Shown here one piece after another: positions 58,418-64,000 of a stretch of 64,000 nucleotides of DNA. A program made the translations under genes and the position numbers. Origin of the DNA: Cyanobium sp. CACIAM 14 (GTDB lineage: Bacteria; Cyanobacteriota; Cyanobacteriia; PCC-6307; Cyanobiaceae); NCBI GenBank assembly GCA_000708525.1, contig JMRP01000001.1, positions 1 through 64,000 on the forward strand, given 5' to 3'. The number at the start of each line of letters is the position of its first letter. The stretch's first letter is position 1. Under the pieces are notes generated by a model, which was not told where the DNA came from, searched no databases, and worked only from the letters and a program-made list of their open reading frames with translations.

Positions 58418-60274
58418 TCAGGAGGTGGCGGGTCTGGCGGGCCGGCGGGTCACCGGCTGGCTGGGGGGGACCTTCTCGATGACCAGCAGGGCCTCGGCGA
58501 TCTGGCGAGCCACCGGCAGGGCCACGGTGGAGCCGTAGGCATTGCCGCCCTGGGGTTCGTCCACCACCACCAGCACCACGTAGCCGGGGTTTTCCACCGG
58601 CAGGATCGCCACGAAGCTGCAGATCCTGGCGCCGGGGATGTAGATCCCATTGCGTGCCTTCTGGGCCGTGCCCGTCTTGCCGGCGATCCGGTAGCCAGGG
58701 ATCCGCATTCCCTTGCCCGAACCGGTCTGGACCACGGTCTCCATCCAGTCGACGACGGTGCGGGTGACCTTCGGATCGAGCAGCTGCACTCCGCTGGGGG
58801 CACCCGTGCTGGCGAGCGCCTCGCCGGACCGCAGGCCCCGGGTGATGTGGGGGCTCACCAGACGGCCGCCGTTGGCGAGCATCCCGTGCAGTTGCAGCAG
58901 CTTGAGGGGAGTCAGGGAGAAGCCCTGGCCGAAGGAGGCCACCGCCGGCTCGATGGGGGCCGAGAGGAATTCCCCCCGGCTCTTCAGCTGTCCGGCGACC
59001 GCTCCGGGCAGGTCGGTGTCCGGAACGTCGTCGATGCCCAGGGTGTGCAGCCAGTGCCAGAAGCGATCCCGCTTCACGTGCCCCATGGCCTTCACCATGC
59101 CGACGTTGCTCGACACCTGCAGCACGGTGGGGAAGTCGATCACCCCATTGGCCCGGTGGTCGTGGTTGAAGATCGGCCAGCCGCCGATGTTCAGCCGGCC
59201 CACGTCGTTGACCCGCTCATCCGGGCGGATCGCCTTCTCCTGAAGGGCCAGGGCCAGATTGATCGGCTTGAAGGTGGAGCCGGGCTCGTAGAGGTCCTGC
59301 ACCGACCATTCCCGGAACAGGCCCGGGTTGTACTTCCAGAAGCGGTTGGGGTCGTAGCTGGGAGTGGAGGCCAGAGCCAGGATCTCGCCGTTGCGGGCGT
59401 TCATCACCAGGGCGGCTCCCCGCTTGGCCTTCCACTGCTTCACCTGCTTGATCAGGGCCTGCTGGGCGACCTGCTGCAGGCGGGCATCGATGGTGAGCTG
59501 GAGCCGCAGGTCGTCCCCGTAGAGCGCGCCGGCCTGGAGCCCCTCCGGCAGGGGGGTGCCGTCGGCGCCGCGCCGCATGCTCAGGGTCACCTCCTGACGG
59601 CGCAGATCCCTGTCCCGGCTTTGCTCCAACCCGGCCTGGGCCACCCGCTCCAGGTTCAGGAAGCCCACCACGTTGGCGAACAGTTGCCCCTGGGGGTAGA
59701 CCCTCTGGGGATAGGCCTCCAGGTCGAGCCCGCTGATCCCCAGTTGCTTCACCCGGTGGGCGGTTTCGGGATCCAGGCCGGTGGCGAGCCGGACGCCGCT
59801 GCGGCGGTTGCCGATGGTCTGCAGCAGTTCGCCGGCGGGACGGGCCAGCACCACCGAGAGCTTCTCGACCACGTCGGCGGGGGGACGGATCTGCTGAGGC
59901 TCATCGCCCGGAAGGTTGAAGTAGCGGGGATGGGCCCAGAGGGTGTAGCGCTCCTCGTCGAGGGCCACGACCCTCCCCATCCGATCGACGATGGTGCGGC
60001 GCTTGCCGATGGGGGTGATCGACAGGGTCTGGATGGCTCTGGCCCTGGCCTGGAGCTTCGGGCCCTGCACCACCTGCAGCCAGGCCAGACGCCCGGCCAG
60101 GCCGAGCAGGGCGGCGCACAGCAGCAGGTAGACCGCCAGCATCCGGCCGGGAGGGATGGGCTGGATCTCCACCACCCGTCGGCCCCCCGAGGTCCTGTCG
60201 CGACGGCGAGATCTTCCGCCCTCCGCCGGCTGGGGGCCCGGACCGCCGGCAGTGGGATGGAAGACGGGAGCCAT
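58418..60274 (-). CDS. ftsI: Penicillin-binding protein (FtsI-like transpeptidase)
   Basis: A 618-residue class B PBP of the divisome. One membrane span (about residues 45-65, MLAVYLLLCAALLGLAGRLA) precedes a PBP dimerisation domain. The transpeptidase has active sites YEPGSTFKPINLAL (S-x-x-K), QVSSNVGMVKAM (SxN) and IAGKTGTAQKA (KTGT). The start at 60274 overlaps the upstream ftsL-like gene by ATGA; the frame's longer 5' part is antisense noise. Confidence 0.93.
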   Translation of the reverse strand: MAPVFHPTAGGPGPQPAEGGRSRRRDRTSGGRRVVEIQPIPPGRMLAVYLLLCAALLGLAGRLAWLQVVQGPKLQARARAIQTLSITPIGKRRTIVDRMGRVVALDEERYTLWAHPRYFNLPGDEPQQIRPPADVVEKLSVVLARPAGELLQTIGNRRSGVRLATGLDPETAHRVKQLGISGLDLEAYPQRVYPQGQLFANVVGFLNLERVAQAGLEQSRDRDLRRQEVTLSMRRGADGTPLPEGLQAGALYGDDLRLQLTIDARLQQVAQQALIKQVKQWKAKRGAALVMNARNGEILALASTPSYDPNRFWKYNPGLFREWSVQDLYEPGSTFKPINLALALQEKAIRPDERVNDVGRLNIGGWPIFNHDHRANGVIDFPTVLQVSSNVGMVKAMGHVKRDRFWHWLHTLGIDDVPDTDLPGAVAGQLKSRGEFLSAPIEPAVASFGQGFSLTPLKLLQLHGMLANGGRLVSPHITRGLRSGEALASTGAPSGVQLLDPKVTRTVVDWMETVVQTGSGKGMRIPGYRIAGKTGTAQKARNGIYIPGARICSFVAILPVENPGYVVLVVVDEPQGGNAYGSTVALPVARQIAEALLVIEKVPPSQPVTRRPARPATS

Positions 60275-60747
60275 CAATACCCTGCCGGGATGGCTCGCAG
60301 CTGGAAACCGGCCAGCAGGGGCAGGGTGGGCCGTGCACGGGCCGGCTGGGGCTCGGGGAGGTGGATCAGTTTCTCGCTGCTGGTCGGCTCGAGCAGACCG
60401 GGCCTGCGCACCACGCTCAGGTGATGTTGTTCGAGGACGGCGGCCGCCTCCTGCATGCGGTGCTCGAGGGTCTTGGAGGCCTCCAGCTGGGCGAAGCTCT
60501 GGGCCCAGCGGTTCTGCCAATGGAGCGTCAGGGCGCTCAGACCCAGCATCGAGAGCCCGAGCCCCACCAGGGCTCCGGTGCTGATCCGATGCAGACCGGC
60601 CAGCCAGGGGGCCTGGCGCTCGATCCGATGGGCCGACAGGGACCCCTCGATCAGCTGGAGGGAACGCCGTTCCTGAAGGCGGTTCTGGCTGCGTGGGGCG
60701 GGGGAGGCGGCCAAGGGACCCGTCGGAACTCTGCGCAAGTGAACCAC
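60274..60747 (-). CDS. FtsL-like bitopic membrane protein
   Basis: A 157-residue protein with a basic N-terminal tail, one membrane span (ALVGLGLSMLGLSALTLHW) and a helical, coiled-coil-like periplasmic stretch (NRWAQSFAQLEASKTLEHRM then QEAAAVLEQHH). This topology and the ATGA overlap with ftsI match FtsL/FtsB-type divisome partners. Sequence similarity is weak, so the name rests on context. The start is GTG at 60747. Confidence 0.65.
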   Translation of the reverse strand: MVHLRRVPTGPLAASPAPRSQNRLQERRSLQLIEGSLSAHRIERQAPWLAGLHRISTGALVGLGLSMLGLSALTLHWQNRWAQSFAQLEASKTLEHRMQEAAAVLEQHHLSVVRRPGLLEPTSSEKLIHLPEPQPARARPTLPLLAGFQLRAIPAGY

Positions 60748-60877
60748 CCCGCAGGGAGAGCAGCAAGGTGTGCGTGGGGCCCCGGAACAACCGTTGGGCG
60801 GCCCTGCACCTGGCCTTCACGACGCCGGCAGTGCGTCAGCCGGGTGTTCAGTCGGCCGGTTTTCAGTCGATCCGCTT

Positions 60878-62230
60878 TCAGTCGGCCAGCACGAGGAGGT
60901 TCAGGAAGGTCACGCTATTCCACAGGGCGTGCATCAGCACGGCGCTGGTGAGCCGGCCGCTGCGCCAGCGCAGCCACCCCAGGCCGAGCCCGAGCACGAA
61001 CAGCGGCACCAGCTCCGACAGGCTCAGATGAGCCACCGCAAAGATCGCCGCACTCAGGAGCACCGCGGGCAGACCACCCAGCCTCTGTCCCGCCACCGGC
61101 AGCAGAACACCCCGGAAGAGGCACTCCTCGAAGAGTGGCGCCACGACAAGCGCCGTGAGGGCGAAGCAGGCCAGCGCCCGTGGATCCGAGCTGGTCAGCA
61201 CCAGCTCCAGGAGCGGGTTGCTGCCGCCGGGTTCGGCCCAGATCCGGTCGATGACCCAGCTGGCGGCCGTCACCACCGGCAGCACCATCAGCAGGGTGAC
61301 GACGGCACCGCCGAGAGCCGAGAGAGGCGGTTGCCAACGCCATTGCAGCCAGCCCCCCTTCGGGATCGCAACGCGACGCGGCAGCAGCAGCACCAGAAGC
61401 AGCAGCGGCACGGCCATCAACGCCAGATAGAGCGCCAGCACCTCGAGGCCCTGGCTCAGCTCCGGGGGGGCGCCCAGCCGCTTCAGCAGGTGCTGCACCG
61501 GCGGCTGTACCAGGACGGGGATGCCCACCTCCCCCACCACCACGAAACCGCCGGCGATCAGGAGGATGACGTCCACCGGGCTGAGGGGCGGACCCAGCAG
61601 GGGCGCCGGGGCGGGCAGCCTGCGGCGCCAGGCCAGCCAGAGCTGCCGGAGCAGCAACCCCAGCCCCACCACCAGGAACAGCAGGGGCAGGAGGGTCACC
61701 CCGATCAGCATCAGCAGCAACTGCCAGGAGCGCCCTTCGGCCGGACAGGCGCCCGTGCCTCCCGGCAGCTGCTCACACACCAGCTGCCGCACCATCAGCG
61801 GCGCCGACCAGGGGGCGAGCAGCTGCTCCTGCCGTTCGGCAGCGACGGGACGGGCGGCGAGCAGGGCCTCGATCAGGGGACGTCGGCTGGTGTCCACCTG
61901 GGTCAGCAGCTGTGTGAGGTCGGTGTCATCCAGGCCGATGCCGGCGTCGTCGCTGCGTTCCAGCAGGGCGAGTTCCAGCCGACGCAGGGCCCTCGGCGGT
62001 TCCTCTGAGGTCTCCATCTGGCGCCGCAGTTCCTCGGTCAGGTCGCGTCGCGGCGACCCTCCCGCCAGGACCGGCCGCAGATCCTCCGGCAGGGCCTCGG
62101 CCGCCAGAGCCGCCAGTTCCAGCTGGCGCAGGCTGAGGGAATCCACCACCGAGGGCCGCTGGAGGCTGTCGATCAGCCCACCCATCCAGAGGAGACCGCT
62201 CAGGGTCAGGCTGATCAGGGCCAGCAGCAC
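60878..62230 (-). CDS. CPBP-family intramembrane glutamic endopeptidase
   Basis: A 450-residue polytopic membrane protein of the CAAX/CPBP (Abi) family. FEECLFRGVLLPVAG carries the EExxxR motif (near residue 370), and HLSLSELVPLFVLGLGLGWL and LMHALWNSVTF the two His boxes. A long soluble region at residues 20-150 is unusual for the family. Substrates are unknown; cyanobacterial relatives may act in thylakoid proteostasis or peptide maturation. The start is GTG at 62230. Confidence 0.88.
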   Translation of the reverse strand: MLLALISLTLSGLLWMGGLIDSLQRPSVVDSLSLRQLELAALAAEALPEDLRPVLAGGSPRRDLTEELRRQMETSEEPPRALRRLELALLERSDDAGIGLDDTDLTQLLTQVDTSRRPLIEALLAARPVAAERQEQLLAPWSAPLMVRQLVCEQLPGGTGACPAEGRSWQLLLMLIGVTLLPLLFLVVGLGLLLRQLWLAWRRRLPAPAPLLGPPLSPVDVILLIAGGFVVVGEVGIPVLVQPPVQHLLKRLGAPPELSQGLEVLALYLALMAVPLLLLVLLLPRRVAIPKGGWLQWRWQPPLSALGGAVVTLLMVLPVVTAASWVIDRIWAEPGGSNPLLELVLTSSDPRALACFALTALVVAPLFEECLFRGVLLPVAGQRLGGLPAVLLSAAIFAVAHLSLSELVPLFVLGLGLGWLRWRSGRLTSAVLMHALWNSVTFLNLLVLAD

Positions 62231-62382
62231 CTTCCACCCGGCGGGGGGGGCTGCGGTCCGGATCGGGAAGGGGTGCCGCTCAACCGGTCCACCTCAGCGG
62301 TGAAGGGGGACCGATTCTCCCCCGCGGCCTCCCGCCCTGCGACCGGTGTCCTTCCGTCCCATACGATGGCCCCGTCTGCGCC

Positions 62383-63717
62383 ATGAGCACCTTGCCCCTT
62401 CGCATCGTGCTGGTTCGCCACGGCGTGAGCAGTTTCAACCTGGAGCACCGCGTTCAGGGACGGGACGACCTCTCGCACCTCACCGAGGAAGGGGAGCTGC
62501 AGTCCCGGCTCACGGGCCAGGCCCTGCGCGAACTCGGCTTCGAGGCCGTCTACAGCTCGCCCCTGCAGCGGGCCCGCGCCACGGCGGAGACCCTGCTGGC
62601 GAGCCATGGCGCGTCCGTCTCGCCGGAGTTCGACGACGACCTTCTGGAGATCGACCTGAGCCCCTGGAGCGGCTTGCTGCGCAGCGAAGTGCGGGCGCTG
62701 GATCCTGAGCAGGAACGTCGCTGGCGCGAAGCCCCGGAGACCATGGAGCTCCGGCGTGCCGACGGCCGCGCCTACCGCCCGGTGCCCGAACTGATGGAGC
62801 AGGCGGCGCGCTTCGCAGGCCGGCTCCGGGCACGCCACGGCGACGGTGAAGCCGTGCTGGTGGTGGCCCACAACGCCATCCTGCGCTGCCTGGTGCTGCA
62901 CCTGCTCGGTCTGCCGGCGAGCGCCTTCCTGCGCCTGCGGCTCGACAACGCCTCCATCTCGGTGCTGAACCTCTCTCGCGGCGAGGGCGGGAACCCCCAG
63001 GTGCAGCTGGAGTCCCTCAACGGCATCGCCCATCTGGGCGTCCCCCTGCCCGCGGCGGCTGCCGGCAGCCGCCTGCTGCTGGTGCGCCACGGGGAGACCG
63101 ACTGGAACCGGGAGGGGCGTTTCCAGGGCCAGATGGACATCCCGCTCAACGCCCATGGCCTGGCCCAGGCCGAGGCGGCGCGGGCCTTCCTGGCCCCGGT
63201 CCCCCTGCAGCGGGCCTACAGCAGCGACATGGCCCGGCCCCTGCGCACGGCCGAGGTGATCCTCTCTTCCCACCCCGGCGTGCCCCTCACCAGCACCCGG
63301 GGGTTGCGGGAGATCGGGCACGGCCTCTGGGAAGGACGGCTCGAGAGCGAGATCGCCGCCACATGGCCCCAGCTCCTGGCCGACTGGAAGCGGACCCCCC
63401 AGACCGTGCAGATGCCCGAGGGGGAGACCATCGGCGACGTCTGGGACCGGTCGCTGGACACCTGGAACCGGATCGTCGCCGGGCTGGCTCCGCAGGAAAC
63501 GGCCCTGGTCGTCGCCCATGACGCGGTCAACAAGACCATCCTCTGCTCCCTGCTGGGTCTCACCCCCGCCGACATCTGGACGGTGAAGCAGGGGAACGGC
63601 GGCGTCACGGTGGTCGACTATCCACGCGGAGCGGCGGCACCGCCGGTGCTGGCCAGCCTCAACCTCACCGCCCACCTCGGAGGGGTACTCGACCGCACGG
63701 CCGCCGGAGCCCTCTAG
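62383..63717 (+). CDS. Tandem histidine phosphatase (phosphoglycerate mutase-like)
   Basis: A 444-residue protein with two histidine-phosphatase domains. The first (about 1-215) has VLVRHGVSSFNLEHRVQGRD and VVAHNAILRCLVLHLLGL. The second (about 225-440) has LLVRHGETDWNREGRFQGQM and VVAHDAVNKTILCSLLGL. Both keep RHG and the second His, so both may be active. Relatives act as phosphoglycerate mutase or as small-molecule phosphatases, including CobC-like enzymes. The exact substrate is unknown. Confidence 0.9.
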   Translation: MSTLPLRIVLVRHGVSSFNLEHRVQGRDDLSHLTEEGELQSRLTGQALRELGFEAVYSSPLQRARATAETLLASHGASVSPEFDDDLLEIDLSPWSGLLRSEVRALDPEQERRWREAPETMELRRADGRAYRPVPELMEQAARFAGRLRARHGDGEAVLVVAHNAILRCLVLHLLGLPASAFLRLRLDNASISVLNLSRGEGGNPQVQLESLNGIAHLGVPLPAAAAGSRLLLVRHGETDWNREGRFQGQMDIPLNAHGLAQAEAARAFLAPVPLQRAYSSDMARPLRTAEVILSSHPGVPLTSTRGLREIGHGLWEGRLESEIAATWPQLLADWKRTPQTVQMPEGETIGDVWDRSLDTWNRIVAGLAPQETALVVAHDAVNKTILCSLLGLTPADIWTVKQGNGGVTVVDYPRGAAAPPVLASLNLTAHLGGVLDRTAAGAL

Positions 63718-63766
63718 AGCGTCCCCTTTCGCCCCCGAGGCCCCCTTCCCCCCGAGGCCGTCCGCC

Positions 63767-64000
63767 ATGCTCCGTCGTCTGCTCATCCGCGGGGTGCATC
63801 TGCTCGAAGCCCCCGACCGGCCCCCGCGGCGGGCCGACGTGCTGATCGAGGGCGGCCTGCTGGCGGCGATCGATCCGCTTCCCGAGGCAGAGACCCCAGA
63901 GGCCCCGCGGAGCTTCGAAGGCGAGGGCTGCTGGCTGGGACCCGCCCTGGTGGATCCCCACAGCGTGCTGGAGGATCCGCTCCTGGGTCGGGCGGAAACC
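63767..64000 (+). CDS. Dihydroorotase-like amidohydrolase (partial, runs off right edge)
   Basis: 78 residues are visible from ATG at 63767: MLRRLLIRGVHLLEAPDRPP, a typical amidohydrolase N-terminal beta-domain, and then GCWLGPALVDPHSVLEDPLL. Active dihydroorotases have DxHxH here (for example VDxHVH); this reads DPHSV, lacking the second His. Marine picocyanobacteria have such a PyrC-like protein after the phosphoglycerate-mutase-like gene. It may be a non-catalytic or altered homologue. Confidence 0.7.
   Translation, partial: MLRRLLIRGVHLLEAPDRPPRRADVLIEGGLLAAIDPLPEAETPEAPRSFEGEGCWLGPALVDPHSVLEDPLLGRAET

Overview
The window reads as a chromosomal segment of a GC-rich alpha-cyanobacterium (Synechococcus/Cyanobium type). 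The evidence is a form IA RuBisCO with a cso-type (alpha) carboxysome operon, chlorophyll genes of both the light-independent (chlLNB) and light-dependent (por) routes, the cyanobacterial alkane pair (aar/ado), ferrochelatase with a chlorophyll a/b-binding-like tail, Tab2, CRR6 and a cyAbrB regulator. Genes are tightly packed, with many 4-nt ATGA overlaps, and high GC produces very long antisense open frames that were left out.

Layout. (1) Positions 1-8793, minus strand: carbon-concentrating block read from right to left as sbtA, a PII-like sbtB, csoS1, cbbL, cbbS, csoS2, csoSCA, csoS4A, csoS4B and the N-terminus of a csoS1E-like gene cut by the left edge. csoS1D (9708-10520) lies just outside, behind rdgB. 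Strong RNA hairpins flank cbbS. (2) 10647-13031: a metallo-beta-lactamase-like/GGDEF signalling protein divergent from a small winged-helix-like protein, with two inverted repeats between them. (3) 13189-18790: chlN, chlB, a cytochrome P450 on the opposite strand, then chlL. (4) 18791-24363: a visibly more AT-rich insert with one 1,499-residue Tc-toxin-A-related gene and apparently non-coding flanks. (5) 24364-27690: a minus-strand run including por, divergent from crr6. (6) 28183-37744: transporter, lipoate ligase-like protein, site-2 protease, trpF, folE, an SDR, accA, aar, ado and a creatininase-family gene. (7) 37816-43895: S1-domain protein, Tab2, PgeF, cyAbrB, an FAD oxidoreductase and an MBL-fold protein. 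(8) 43874-56666: PEP synthase, ilvB with a zinc-ribbon tail, an M23 peptidase, hemH, a lone tyrosine recombinase, cobO, pyrH, frr and a geranylgeranyl-reductase-like protein. (9) 56673-64000: cyclic-nucleotide-binding protein, transaldolase with EF-hands, ftsI with an ftsL-like partner, a CPBP protease, a tandem phosphoglycerate-mutase-like protein and the start of a dihydroorotase-like gene.

How the genes fit together: region 1 imports bicarbonate (SbtA), probably gates that import (SbtB), and builds the shell, scaffold, carbonic anhydrase and RuBisCO of the carboxysome. Regions 3 and 5 give two independent protochlorophyllide reductases, with heme and cobalamin steps elsewhere in the window. 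AccA, AAR and ADO link malonyl-CoA supply to acyl-ACP reduction and alka(e)ne formation. The element that does not belong to this housekeeping background is the solitary TcA-like gene; no TcB or TcC partner is visible in the window.

Limits: all calls come from reading the sequence and remembered family motifs. No alignment, structure prediction or composition calculation was run.
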